From positions 1 through 12,135 of the forward strand of contig JAISVO010000098.1 in the NCBI GenBank assembly GCA_031271525.1: 12,135 nt of DNA, given 5' to 3'. The notes under the pieces are model-generated. The model was not told the DNA's origin, made no database searches, and saw nothing but the letters and a program-made list of their open reading frames with translations. Below, piece by piece: positions 1-7,818 of the stretch. Source of the stretch: Oscillospiraceae bacterium (GTDB taxonomy: Bacteria > Bacillota > Clostridia > Oscillospirales > UBA929). Each line of letters starts with the position of its first letter. The stretch's first letter is position 1. Made by a program: the position numbers and the translations under genes.

Positions 1-1048
1 CGCCGCTGTAGTCGCCCCATACGGTGGCGTAACAGGGGCGCGTGGGTTTGTAGGTGTCCGGTACAAAAGACTGCAGCGTGGACGCTCCATAGGAGAACAC
101 CACCGGCACTTCATACTGCGCGTCGTCCATCGCGGAGATCCACACAGTGGCGTCGATACCCATAAAGATAACGATCTGACAATCCTCGTTCTTGAACTTC
201 TGGATCGCCGTCGCGTAGGTGTCCTGCGTAACCGCCTCCATCACCAGACGATCCAGCGCCCCCTCGCCCTCGGCGAACTCCTTCAAATATTCGAGGCTGT
301 TAAGGCTTGCCGAGTCGGTGCCGTGGACGACCGCGATCTTGGCGTCGTCCGGGAGCTTTTGGTCTTTATTCGGGCCGAAGATCGACTCGTGAAGAACGCG
401 GGCGATAAGGTAACGCGCATCGGTCATATTCGCGGGCTGTACTTGGAAGATGTTCCCGTTCGGATCGTTCTCCGAATAGCACACATCCAGCCCCGAGGAA
501 ATATTGACGACGGGAATCCCCTTATCCCGCAGGTACTGCAGGCTCGGCTCTACGATATTGCCGCCGAGCGAGGCCAGCATGAAGACCTGATCCTGTTCGA
601 CATAGCGTTCGATGACCGCCTTGCCGGTCGCGGCGTCGTACTGGTCGTCCTGCACCAACAGCTCAATCTGGCGTCCCATAACGCCGCCTTGGGCGTTCAG
701 CCGCGCTATGCACGCCCGCAGACCGTCATAGGCGGGGATGCCGATGTAAGCCCACGCGCCGCCGAGCAGCGCCGCCGTACCGATTTTAATCGTATCGTCC
801 GTCACGCCTTGGCTCACCACATCGGGGTTACCCGCCGCAGTTTCACCTTCGGATTCCTCGCCCGCGTTAGCCGGCTTGTCGCCGGTATCGGGGGTGTCGG
901 GGGTGTCGGGGGTGCCGCCGGATTCGGGGTCGGTTGCCGGTGTGTCGTTTGCCGGTTCGTTCGGAGTTTCGGTGCGGGCGCAGCCAGCGAACGCGGCGCA
1001 AAGCAGGACGGCTGCCAGCAGGAGCGCGAGGATGTTTCTAATTTTCAT
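1..1048 (-). CDS. Substrate-binding lipoprotein of a Liv-type ABC importer, 3' end cut by the window edge
   Basis: Extracytoplasmic solute-binding protein (Peripla_BP_6 / leucine-binding type) that should deliver ligand to the LivHM permease encoded upstream. About 349 codons are present and the C-terminal part lies beyond base 1. The N-terminus is a lipoprotein signal: basic KIR, a Leu/Ala-rich core, then FAGC with the probable lipidated Cys at residue 23. A Pro/Thr/Asp/Glu-rich linker (about 24-80) includes three TPD repeats. The ligand-binding fold starts near residue 83 with DDTIKIGTAALLGG, followed by GGVMGRQIELLVQDDQYD, typical of the first lobe of this family. The ATG at 1048 follows a GGGGA ribosome site 8 bases upstream and lies 21 bases after the livF stop. 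In E. coli the binding-protein gene comes first; here it comes last. The ligand cannot be read from sequence, because this family binds amino acids, amides, urea and aromatic acids. Confident in family, unsure of substrate. Confidence 0.93.
   Translation of the reverse strand, partial: MKIRNILALLLAAVLLCAAFAGCARTETPNEPANDTPATDPESGGTPDTPDTPDTGDKPANAGEESEGETAAGNPDVVSQGVTDDTIKIGTAALLGGAWAYIGIPAYDGLRACIARLNAQGGVMGRQIELLVQDDQYDAATGKAVIERYVEQDQVFMLASLGGNIVEPSLQYLRDKGIPVVNISSGLDVCYSENDPNGNIFQVQPANMTDARYLIARVLHESIFGPNKDQKLPDDAKIAVVHGTDSASLNSLEYLKEFAEGEGALDRLVMEAVTQDTYATAIQKFKNEDCQIVIFMGIDATVWISAMDDAQYEVPVVFSYGASTLQSFVPDTYKPTRPCYATVWGDYSG
888..914. repeat. Three tandem 9-bp units coding the TPD linker repeat
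   Basis: The plus strand reads TCGGGGGTG three times in perfect tandem. On the coding strand each unit encodes Asp-Thr-Pro/Thr-Pro-Asp steps of the linker in the substrate-binding lipoprotein. The unit is a multiple of three, so copy-number change by replication slippage would lengthen or shorten the linker without breaking the frame. Confidence 0.85.
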
Positions 1049-1069
1049 GTCTTTCTTCCCCTCTTTTGT

Positions 1070-1819
1070 TTATTGTTTTAGTTCGTTTTGCTGTTTCGCT
1101 TCTTTCTTTTTACCGAGGTATGCACCGATCAAAGCGTCGTCTTGGAGCAACTCCTGTCCCGTACCGTGGGTCTTGATGACCCCCAGCTCCATGACATATG
1201 CGTAGTCCGCGATCAGCAGCGACTGCCGGGCGTTCTGCTCGACCATCAGGATGGTCACCCCCTCCGCGGCAATCCTCTTGATCGTCTGAAAGATGTCTTT
1301 TACAATCAGCGGAGCCAGCCCCAACGAGGGTTCGTCCAGCAGCAAGATCTTCGGCTGCATCATCAGCGCCCTGCCGATCGCGAGCATCTGCTGTTCGCCG
1401 CCCGACAGCGTGGTCGCCTGCTGGTCCTTGCGCTCCTTCAGGATGGGGAACAAGCCGTAAACCTGCTCAAAGCCGCGCTTGATATCGTGCTTGCCCTTGA
1501 CGGTGTAGCCGCCGATGCGAAGGTTTTCCTCCGTCGTCAGCCCGTCAAGGATCAACCGCCCCTCGGGGGACTGGCTCACACCCCGCTTCGCGATGACGTA
1601 GGGCTGTTTATTACGAATATCCTTGCCTTCCAGCAAAATCTGCCCCGAAGCGGACTTGACCACACCGGAAATGGTTCGCATAGTGGTGGTCTTGCCCGCG
1701 CCGTTGGCCCCCAGCACCGCGACGATCTTTCCTTTGGGGATGGACATGTTCACGCCCTTCAGCGCGCGGATGATCCCGTAGTCAACGACCAAGTCCTTGA
1801 TTTCCAATATGTTTTCCAT
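1070..1819 (-). CDS. livF: Liv-type ABC importer ATP-binding protein LivF
   Basis: Second ATPase of the branched-chain-amino-acid-type (HAAT) importer. It pairs with LivG on the cytoplasmic face of LivHM. The 249-residue product is close to the usual LivF length. It shows Walker A GANGAGKT (37-44), a Q-loop with Gln83 in SQSPEGR, signature LSGGEQQ (138-144) and Walker B ILLLDEP (158-164). The switch segment VEQN (193-196) is typical of LivF. The frame is open as far as 1951, but the ATG at 1819 is chosen. The family alignment starts at MENILEIKDL, and AGGGGAGGG lies 8 bases upstream. The extra upstream codons overlap livG and look like read-through of that gene in another frame. The gap to livG is 23 bases. 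The C-terminal tail after YLGKKK is Lys/Gln-rich and probably disordered. Very secure call. Confidence 0.96.
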   Translation of the reverse strand: MENILEIKDLVVDYGIIRALKGVNMSIPKGKIVAVLGANGAGKTTTMRTISGVVKSASGQILLEGKDIRNKQPYVIAKRGVSQSPEGRLILDGLTTEENLRIGGYTVKGKHDIKRGFEQVYGLFPILKERKDQQATTLSGGEQQMLAIGRALMMQPKILLLDEPSLGLAPLIVKDIFQTIKRIAAEGVTILMVEQNARQSLLIADYAYVMELGVIKTHGTGQELLQDDALIGAYLGKKKEAKQQNELKQ

Positions 1820-1842
1820 TCGATCCGCCCTCCCCTGTTTTT

Positions 1843-3276
1843 CTATTCCGAACCGAGATACGCCTCTTGCACGACCTTGCTGTTTTGGATTTCCTCCGGC
1901 GTGCCGATGGCGAGCATCTTGCCGAATGAGATGGTGCAAACCGTATCGCACACACCCATGACCAAATTCATGTCATGCTCCACCAAGAAGATTGTGCATT
2001 GGTAGTCGTCGCGGATCGAGCGGATGATTGCGGCGAGGTCCTCCGTCTCCGCGTCGTTCAGCCCGGCAGCCGGTTCGTCCAAAATAATCATGCGCGGGGC
2101 GCTCATCAAAGTTCTGGCCAGCTCTACCTTCTTGAGGACGCCATAGGGCAGCCCAAACGGCGGCATGTCTTTATACTGCAAAATACCCAATCGGTCGAGC
2201 AGACCGATAGCCCGCTCCTTAAAGACCTCCTCCTCCCGCTTCAGCCGCCCCGTGTGCAAAAACTGGTCAGCCAGATTCGCCCGGTAGAAGCCGTGCGCCC
2301 CGACCAGCAAATTGTCGAGGATGCTCAGCCAATACACCAGCTCTAAGTTCTGGAATGTCCGGGAGATACCAACCTTGACGATCTCGGGGGTTTTGTAATC
2401 GGTCAGCGACACGATTCCGCCGTAGCGGTCGCGGTAGAAGATTTCCCCCGCCGTGGGCTTATAGAACTGCGTGACACAGTTGAACACGGTAGTCTTCCCC
2501 GCCCCGTTAGGGCCGATCAAGCCGAAGATCTCCCCCTGCTTGATATCAAAGCTCAGGTCGTCCACCGCTTTGATACCGCTGAAATACATCTTAAGGTTCC
2601 GCAGGCTGAAGATGTTATCCTTACCGAACGCCGCGTCGTCCAGCTTAGCCGCGGCTTGGAGTTTTATGTTGGCTTCGTTGAAGGCAGCCTCCAGCTTTGG
2701 CTTTTGCGCCGCAATCCTCGCACGGATCGCGTCCATCCTGCGCGTTTTCTCGGCCTGCTGAGCATCCCGAAGCGCCGCCAACGCCGCCAGTTCCGATTTT
2801 TCCGCTTGGCTGAAGCGCTCAACCGCGCCGCTGTCCGCCGCGCCTGCGGCATCTATGGAGTATTTCGCCGCCAGTTCAGCGGCTTTAGCCTCGGCTTGGG
2901 CGTCAAGGCGTTTCAACGCCCCGCCGCGGTAACGGTCAGCCTCTGCGGGACCGGATTTCACCAATTTCCGCTGATACGTCTGCTCCACCGCGCGGCGCGG
3001 CAACTCTTGGCTTTTACGCAGGTCCGCCAAACCCCGCTCGCTCAGCACCTGATGCCTTTCCGGAACCGGGAGCGCGGCAATCTCCAGCGGCAACAGTTTT
3101 TTCCGCGCCTTCAACTCGCGCTGCTGATACAGTTTCCCTTGCTTTTGGTCAATCAGCGCCTCCGCTACACCGGGATATTTCTCGTTGAACACCAGCGAGT
3201 CGTACGCTTTGTCGCGCTTTTTGACGATCCGCCGCATCGCGGCTTTGCTCATGAGTGTTTCAGTTTTCTGGGCCAT
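1843..3276 (-). CDS. livG: Liv-type ABC importer ATP-binding protein LivG with a ~220-residue N-terminal extension
   Basis: First ATPase of the importer, 477 residues against about 255 for ordinary LivG. The ATPase domain begins near residue 221 (NIFSLRNLKMYFSG). It has Walker A GPNGAGKT (255-262), Q-loop Gln309 (RTFQN), signature LPYGV (376-380), Walker B MIILDEP (396-402) and H-loop His434 (VEHD). Residues 1-220 match no domain I recognise. They are Lys/Arg-rich at first (MSKAAMRRIVKKRDK), then Ala/Glu/Lys/Gln-rich and probably helical or coiled-coil (about 120-215). The ATG at 3276 overlaps the livM end by 17 bases and has AAGGTGAGG 10 bases upstream. Met9 and Met14 are alternatives without a good ribosome site. 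No ATG with a ribosome site lies at the start of the ATPase domain, so the extension seems genuinely translated as part of LivG. ATPase identity is certain; the role of the extension is unknown. Confidence 0.94.
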   Translation of the reverse strand: MAQKTETLMSKAAMRRIVKKRDKAYDSLVFNEKYPGVAEALIDQKQGKLYQQRELKARKKLLPLEIAALPVPERHQVLSERGLADLRKSQELPRRAVEQTYQRKLVKSGPAEADRYRGGALKRLDAQAEAKAAELAAKYSIDAAGAADSGAVERFSQAEKSELAALAALRDAQQAEKTRRMDAIRARIAAQKPKLEAAFNEANIKLQAAAKLDDAAFGKDNIFSLRNLKMYFSGIKAVDDLSFDIKQGEIFGLIGPNGAGKTTVFNCVTQFYKPTAGEIFYRDRYGGIVSLTDYKTPEIVKVGISRTFQNLELVYWLSILDNLLVGAHGFYRANLADQFLHTGRLKREEEVFKERAIGLLDRLGILQYKDMPPFGLPYGVLKKVELARTLMSAPRMIILDEPAAGLNDAETEDLAAIIRSIRDDYQCTIFLVEHDMNLVMGVCDTVCTISFGKMLAIGTPEEIQNSKVVQEAYLGSE

Positions 3277-4345
3277 ACCGATACAACCTCACCTTCGCGG
3301 CGGTCATCTTCGCGCCGTTTCGTATGGAACCGAGCAGCCGTATGAGTCCGCCGGGGTACTTAGCGATGATCAGGATGATCACGATGCCGTTAAAGAACAG
3401 GGACGCTTGGGGGTATTTGGTGAAGAACTCTATGTTCTTTAAGAAAGCGTAGTCAACCGCGAAGATGACAAAGGATCCGATCAGCACCCCTGCCGGCTTG
3501 GCCGTCCCGCCCAGAATTACCGCGATTAGGATGTTCATCGCAAGACCGCTTGTCCATGTGGAGTAGGTGGAAGACTGCATGTAGCTGATATACAGCACCC
3601 CTGACAGCATCGAGTATACCGTCGCGATGACGAAAGCGAGCACGCGATACTTTAAGAGGTTGATCCCCATCGCCTGCGCCAGAGACTCGCTGTTGCTCAT
3701 CGAGAGCATCGCGCGGCCCATCGGGCTGTTGATGATGTTCATCGTGACGACGATCAGGGCGAACATGACAACCAAAATCACAAAGTAGATCGTGTCACGC
3801 GACGTTTTAATCACCATCGCAAGCTCCGGGAAGGGCACGCCGGAGACGCCCAGCGCGCCGCCGGTAAAATCGTTCGGCAAATAGTAGAGGGTATACAGCA
3901 CCGTCGCGAGCGCCAGCGTGATGATGATCAGGTGCATCCCGCGCACGCGCAGGGAAATGAACCCAACGACCACGCCGATAAAAACGGCGGCGGCGGCTAC
4001 GATAAAGAGGATCAGCACATACGGCGCGACCATCCCCTTGAGAACGTACGCCGCCATATAGGTGCCCAGACCGATGAAAGCCCCGGTGCCGAAACTCATC
4101 AGCCCCGCCATCATCAGCAAGATACCGACCCCGAGTCCCGCGACCACATAGATCATCGTGGTCATGACGGCTTGGATGACGTTCAAGGGGATAATACCGT
4201 CGCCGAAGATGAATAGCAGCTGCATGGCCATCAGCACCAGCGAGAGGACGATATAGCCGAACAGCGGATGCCGGACCGTCCTGCTCACATAACGGGGCTT
4301 TGCGGTCTTCTCCAGCTCGGTGTAGTCGTATTTAAGCGTTACCAC
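3260..4345 (-). CDS. livM: Liv-type ABC importer permease LivM
   Basis: Inner-membrane permease subunit (BPD_transp_2 family) that forms the translocation path with LivH. The 361-residue product has a cytoplasmic N-tail of about 28 residues (DYTELEKTAKPRYVSR). Multiple hydrophobic segments follow, roughly 30-48, 60-80, 88-103, 107-132, 138-155, 186-204, 235-255, 268-298 and 316-330. Family landmarks are MMAGLMSFGTGAFIGLGTY (about 78-96), LRVRGMHLIIITLALA (132-147), TGGALGVSGVP (161-171) and the ATPase-docking loop SPMGRAMLSMSNSESLAQAMG (about 207-227). It ends PGGLIRLL plus a short basic tail. The start is a GTG, 4 bases after the livH stop, with AAGG 9 bases upstream. It overlaps livG by 17 bases, suggesting translational coupling of permease and ATPase. 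Confidence 0.95.
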   Translation of the reverse strand: MVTLKYDYTELEKTAKPRYVSRTVRHPLFGYIVLSLVLMAMQLLFIFGDGIIPLNVIQAVMTTMIYVVAGLGVGILLMMAGLMSFGTGAFIGLGTYMAAYVLKGMVAPYVLILFIVAAAAVFIGVVVGFISLRVRGMHLIIITLALATVLYTLYYLPNDFTGGALGVSGVPFPELAMVIKTSRDTIYFVILVVMFALIVVTMNIINSPMGRAMLSMSNSESLAQAMGINLLKYRVLAFVIATVYSMLSGVLYISYMQSSTYSTWTSGLAMNILIAVILGGTAKPAGVLIGSFVIFAVDYAFLKNIEFFTKYPQASLFFNGIVIILIIAKYPGGLIRLLGSIRNGAKMTAAKVRLYRYGPEN

Positions 4346-4349
4346 AGTC

Positions 4350-5249
4350 TCACACCTTCTTCACCGTTTTTTTGCCGAACAGACCGGACGGCTTGACAAG
4401 AATTACGAGCATAACGGCGATATACAACAGGGCGCTGGACCAGATACTGCTGATATAGGCCAGCAGCGCCAGCAGGATTGGGATGATCGCGGCCCCGATG
4501 ACCGGCCCATAGAAAGAGGTAAACCCGCCCACAACAAAAGCGAGCAGCGAGTTCGCCTGCACCGAGCCGAGCATCGCGATGTTGATCGACTGGGTCTGCG
4601 ACGCCATAAACACGGCGGCAAGCCCTCCGCAGGCGCTGGAGATCGCCCAGCTCATCGCGGTCATCTGGTTGACGTTGACCCCCATCATCGACGCCACATA
4701 CATATTCGCGGCCGTACCCCGGACGCCGAGGCCCCATTTGGTAAACCGCAGCGCGATAAAAATGACTGTAATCACAGCGGCGGAGGCCAGCAGGATGAAC
4801 AGGGCGTTTTGGGTCACGTTGAAGTCCATGCCGAACATCCGAAATTCAATCTGCCCTTTGAAAAAGCGCGGGAAGTTATAGGGGATGGTACCGAAGATCA
4901 GCGGCAGCGCGGCGGTGATCAGCACGATCAGCCCGATCGTCACCATGATCCGCCCTCCTCCGCCGCCCACATGGCGGACAATCACGGCATCCAGCAAATA
5001 CCCGACTACAAAACAAACCGTCACGCCGATGAATAACGACGGCCACGGGCCGAACCCGAAATCCCGCAGCAGGGCTCCCGCGACATACGCGCCGATGGTG
5101 GAGGTGATCGCCTGCGCGAAGTTCGCTACATTCGCCGTTTTGAACGTCAGCGTCAGGCCCAAGGTCGTCAGCGCGAGGACACCGATGAGATGGAAATTGC
5201 TGATGATGAGCTGGACAATGTCATGGAACACATTGGACAAGACTGTCAC
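4350..5249 (-). CDS. livH: Liv-type ABC importer permease LivH
   Basis: Partner permease to LivM, 299 residues from the GTG at 5249, a normal length for LivH. Hydrophobic segments lie near 12-35, 45-62, 70-92, 101-122, 147-168, 198-217, 232-266 and 270-287. The ATPase-docking loop is GLGVRGTAANMYVASMMGVN (about 173-192). The ending VKPSGLFGKK resembles the RPxGLFG terminus common in LivH. A Gly5 run (95-99) precedes the segment RIMVTIGL. The start is uncertain. GTG at 5249 has GGG directly abutting it, whereas TTG at 5240 has AAAGGGG 8 bases upstream, the spacing used by most genes here. The true protein may therefore be three residues shorter. It follows the reductase gene by 21 bases, so transporter and enzymes are probably co-transcribed. 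Confidence 0.94.
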   Translation of the reverse strand: MTVLSNVFHDIVQLIISNFHLIGVLALTTLGLTLTFKTANVANFAQAITSTIGAYVAGALLRDFGFGPWPSLFIGVTVCFVVGYLLDAVIVRHVGGGGGRIMVTIGLIVLITAALPLIFGTIPYNFPRFFKGQIEFRMFGMDFNVTQNALFILLASAAVITVIFIALRFTKWGLGVRGTAANMYVASMMGVNVNQMTAMSWAISSACGGLAAVFMASQTQSINIAMLGSVQANSLLAFVVGGFTSFYGPVIGAAIIPILLALLAYISSIWSSALLYIAVMLVILVKPSGLFGKKTVKKV

Positions 5250-5255
5250 CCCTTT
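5249..5255 (-). promoter_or_regulatory. livH: livH ribosome binding site that favours the TTG start at 5240
   Basis: The coding strand reads AAAGGGG here. It is 8 bases before the TTG at 5240 but overlaps the GTG at 5249. Sites in this operon typically sit 6 to 9 bases before the start, so this one argues for TTG initiation. Confidence 0.55.
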
Positions 5256-5270
5256 GCTAAGCGCTTCCCC

Positions 5271-6311
5271 CTAAGGAATCAGCGGAAATGTGAACCAATC
5301 CGGGTCAAAACGCTCTAAGTTATCCATCGAGCAAGCGTATTCCCCTTGTTCGATGGCGCTGACGATCTCCACGACCTTGTCGTTGAAGGGTGTGCGGATG
5401 TTCAAACGGTCCCCCGTTTCGCAGACATAGCCGTTGATCATCCTCACCTCGGTCGGTCGGCCCTTCTCCAAGTCCTGAAGCATACTGGCCTTTGCCGCTT
5501 GGAGCGGCTCGTACATATCGGTGAACATCTTCTGGGAAGCCGCAAAACCGGCTTGGTCGCTAAACTCCAGACAGTCGGAGGTATACCCCCCCAGCAGCTC
5601 CGGCAGCTTGTACCCGTCGGCCTCGCAGCAGCGTTTGACCTCCCGCCCGAGGTAACTCAGGCAAGCGCGGGCTTTCGGGTGGGCGCGCACCTCGCCGAAC
5701 GTAGCGCCGCAGACGGCGGACATGCCGCTCATACAGGCGTTATTGACCAATTTGCCCCAACGGGAAGCCATCAGCTGGTCGGTAACCAGCACGGGGCCCA
5801 TCCGGCGCAGCACCTCGGCCACCGCCTCAATACGCGGTGTAAAGCCGCCCCTGATCTCGCCGATGTCGAACAGCGTACCGGTCTTAGTGATGTCCTGAGT
5901 CAGCTCGGAGACGCCGGGGCTTAAGAAGGTCGCGCCCCACAGTACCGTGCCGCCCACCGTGCGGTCCTCCCCGACGAACCGCGCGACAAACGGCTCGGGG
6001 ACACCGTTTTGCAGCGTACATACCGTGCTCTCGGGGCCTAAATGCTCCGCGAGCCTCGGCAGCAACTCTTCGTTCGCCATTTGTTTTGTGAACAGGAACA
6101 CCAAGTCATATACGCCGTTCATCTCATCCGTCATGTACGCCGTGACCGGCACGGTGAACTCGGCGCACCCCGTCACTCTCGCCCCGTGCGCGCGCATCGC
6201 GTCCACATGCTTCTGATAGTTGTCGATCAGTTCGACCGCCAACCCGCTGCGGGCGAAATACGCCCCCATGACCGTCCCCATCGCGCCGCTTCCCAAGATT
6301 GCTACCCTCAT
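5271..6311 (-). CDS. Ketopantoate-reductase-family 2-hydroxyacid dehydrogenase (ApbA/PanE-like)
   Basis: NAD(P)-dependent reductase of the ApbA/PanE family, 346 residues against 303 for E. coli PanE. The Rossmann loop is GSGAMG (7-12). Residues aligning with the E. coli catalytic set are present: Lys76, Asn102 (QNG), Lys187 and Asn191 (KLVNN), Ser276 (ASMLQD) and Glu288 (PTEV). The fold and chemistry (2-oxoacid to 2-hydroxyacid, or the reverse) therefore look intact. Asp30 at the end of the second beta strand (VELIDN) hints at NAD(H) rather than NADPH. A tail of about 30 residues (EQGEYACSMDN onward) exceeds the E. coli protein. The ATG at 6311 has AAAGGAG 7 bases upstream. Sitting between a hydrolase and the importer genes, it more likely oxidises or reduces an imported acid than makes pantoate. 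That role is inference. Confidence 0.88.
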   Translation of the reverse strand: MRVAILGSGAMGTVMGAYFARSGLAVELIDNYQKHVDAMRAHGARVTGCAEFTVPVTAYMTDEMNGVYDLVFLFTKQMANEELLPRLAEHLGPESTVCTLQNGVPEPFVARFVGEDRTVGGTVLWGATFLSPGVSELTQDITKTGTLFDIGEIRGGFTPRIEAVAEVLRRMGPVLVTDQLMASRWGKLVNNACMSGMSAVCGATFGEVRAHPKARACLSYLGREVKRCCEADGYKLPELLGGYTSDCLEFSDQAGFAASQKMFTDMYEPLQAAKASMLQDLEKGRPTEVRMINGYVCETGDRLNIRTPFNDKVVEIVSAIEQGEYACSMDNLERFDPDWFTFPLIP

Positions 6312-6348
6312 ACCAACACTCCTTTGACTAATTCAAGAACCTTGTGCG

Positions 6349-7818
6349 TCAATTCATCTCCGAATGCTTCTGAACAAACGCGATCATCTTGGCGACTGCG
6401 CGCATCTTCACCGGGCGGGTGAACCCATGCCCCTCGCCTTCATATAGGATCAATTCCGCGTTCTCATAAACGTCGGCGGCGTTCTCCACATAGATAGCCG
6501 GGACAATTACGTCGGAGGTGCCTTGAAACATCAGGACAGGCCCGGTATACGGCGCGATATCGGGGTAAATATCGATGGTCCACGCATCGGCATAGAACCG
6601 TGACCCCACCTTGACCCCCACCGAGGTATCCACACGCTCCGGGATGACATCCGGGGACGCGAAAATATAGCGTGTCTGTTCGGAAATGCTGTAGGCCGGA
6701 TAGAAGTGCATCATCCCCTTGATGTCTTCGGGCCGCTGCGCCGCGACCAAGGAGCCGACCGCGCCGCCCATGCTCTCGCCGAAGATATAGACGTTCTCCG
6801 GATCGGTGAAGGGCTGCTCCAAAATCATGTCAACCACGGCATGGAGATCCTCGACCTCGGTGAGCATCGACATGTCATAAAAATCCCCGTCGCTGCTGCT
6901 GTTGGGCGCTCCGCCGCAATAGTCGAAGCAATAGCTCGCAATACCATACTCGGCCAGCGTGTACGCCACATCCCGCTGGATTAGGTTGTTGCCTATAAAT
7001 CCATGCGAGAAGATCACGACGGGAAAGCGGGTGTCCTCCGCGTAGCCCGTGGGCAGGACGCGCACACCGTAAATATTAAGCCCGTCCCGTTCGGTTTCCA
7101 GAGGACTGATCGTAAACACATCCATCTGCGAGCCGTTGCCGGTGATCTCAAAGGTGCCGTTCGCCGTATCCAAACTAACACGCATTTCATAATTACCCGC
7201 GTTGTCGCCTATGTACGGGCCGTTGAAGCTCCGGGAATAAGCCGTCGAGTCCGCGCCGGTAAACACCCCGCTCCCCTCGGGATACGACAGCTCATACGCC
7301 GCCCAGTCAATATACGCCGTCACGGCGCGGGCCGGAGAAAGCGTCAGCGCGGTATCGGAGTCCTTCTCGTAGGTGCCGGTAAAATCAAGGACGAGCGAGA
7401 AACTTCCCTCGGCGCCGCCGGACAGCCCTTTGATCAACCGATAGGCCCCATCGTCGGTAAGGCACAGGCGGTTCTCCGCGATCAGCGTGTCCGGGTTTTT
7501 GGCGCTCGGCAGCAAAAGCTGCTGTTGCGCGTTGATCTCGTTGCCCCTGATAGCCTCCGCCGCGTCCAAGTCCTGCGCGTAAACCGCGCTTCCGGGGACG
7601 AGGGCCGGCATTTCCGGCGGATACGCGACACGCGTGTCGATCCCGTGTCCCCCCGGTTTACTCTCCGACGGTTCGCTTGTCGCCGGCGTATCCTCCGCCG
7701 GGACGCTTGGGGCGTTCTCCGACGGTTCGCCTTCGGAAGGGACGGAAGACGCCGGGATACCGCAGGACGCGAGACCCAACAGCAGCACCAGCGTCAGCGC
7801 GGCAGTCACAATTCTCAT
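6349..7818 (-). CDS. Surface lipoprotein with a C-terminal alpha/beta-hydrolase domain
   Basis: Predicted 489-residue lipoprotein hydrolase acting outside the membrane on an ester, lactone or amide. The signal peptide ends in the lipobox LASC (Cys19). A Ser/Pro/Glu linker runs to about residue 60. A beta-rich N-terminal module (about 135-235) that I do not recognise precedes the catalytic domain. That domain shows SHGF (271-274) for the oxyanion region, nucleophile elbow GESMGG with Ser349, Asp436 (GTSDVIVP) and His464 (GEGHGF), a full dienelactone-hydrolase/prolyl-oligopeptidase-like triad. The frame is open to 8049, but the start must be at the ATGATG pair at 7821/7818, where the signal peptide begins. 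GAGGA lies 7 bases before the ATG at 7818 and 4 before the one at 7821. Either start overlaps the BKACE stop, implying coupled translation. Substrate unknown. Confidence 0.88.
   Translation of the reverse strand: MRIVTAALTLVLLLGLASCGIPASSVPSEGEPSENAPSVPAEDTPATSEPSESKPGGHGIDTRVAYPPEMPALVPGSAVYAQDLDAAEAIRGNEINAQQQLLLPSAKNPDTLIAENRLCLTDDGAYRLIKGLSGGAEGSFSLVLDFTGTYEKDSDTALTLSPARAVTAYIDWAAYELSYPEGSGVFTGADSTAYSRSFNGPYIGDNAGNYEMRVSLDTANGTFEITGNGSQMDVFTISPLETERDGLNIYGVRVLPTGYAEDTRFPVVIFSHGFIGNNLIQRDVAYTLAEYGIASYCFDYCGGAPNSSSDGDFYDMSMLTEVEDLHAVVDMILEQPFTDPENVYIFGESMGGAVGSLVAAQRPEDIKGMMHFYPAYSISEQTRYIFASPDVIPERVDTSVGVKVGSRFYADAWTIDIYPDIAPYTGPVLMFQGTSDVIVPAIYVENAADVYENAELILYEGEGHGFTRPVKMRAVAKMIAFVQKHSEMN
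7662..7730. repeat. 15-bp direct repeat inside the lipoprotein linker
   Basis: TCTCCGACGGTTCGC occurs at 7662-7676 and again at 7716-7730, exactly 54 bases (18 codons) apart and in frame. Both copies encode the Glu-Pro-Ser-Glu step of the linker, so a small in-frame duplication has probably lengthened the tether. Confidence 0.7.

Noticed and set aside
1820..1951. Extra 44 codons upstream of LivF
   Set aside because: They overlap the livG end and read as out-of-frame sequence. Family homology and the ribosome site both place the start at 1819.
1088..2005. Plus-strand open frame of 305 codons opposite livF and livG
   Set aside because: Shadow of the ABC ATPase coding frames. Low-complexity Arg/Leu/Gln/His content and no family resemblance.
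2137..2151. LivG signature LPYGV instead of LSGGQ as a sign of a dead ATPase
   Set aside because: LPYG-type signatures are, as far as I recall, ordinary in LivG proteins, and Walker A, Walker B, the Q-loop and the H-loop are all intact.
2656..3345. Plus-strand open frame opposite the LivG N-terminal extension, considered as the real gene in place of the extension
   Set aside because: The minus frame runs without a stop into a perfect LivG ATPase domain and has a ribosome site at its start. The plus frame is Arg-rich without a recognisable fold and overlaps the livM end.
6334..6344. Short inverted repeat CAAG-GTT-CTTG between the hydrolase and reductase genes, as a terminator
   Set aside because: A 4-base stem with no following U-run is too weak to terminate transcription.
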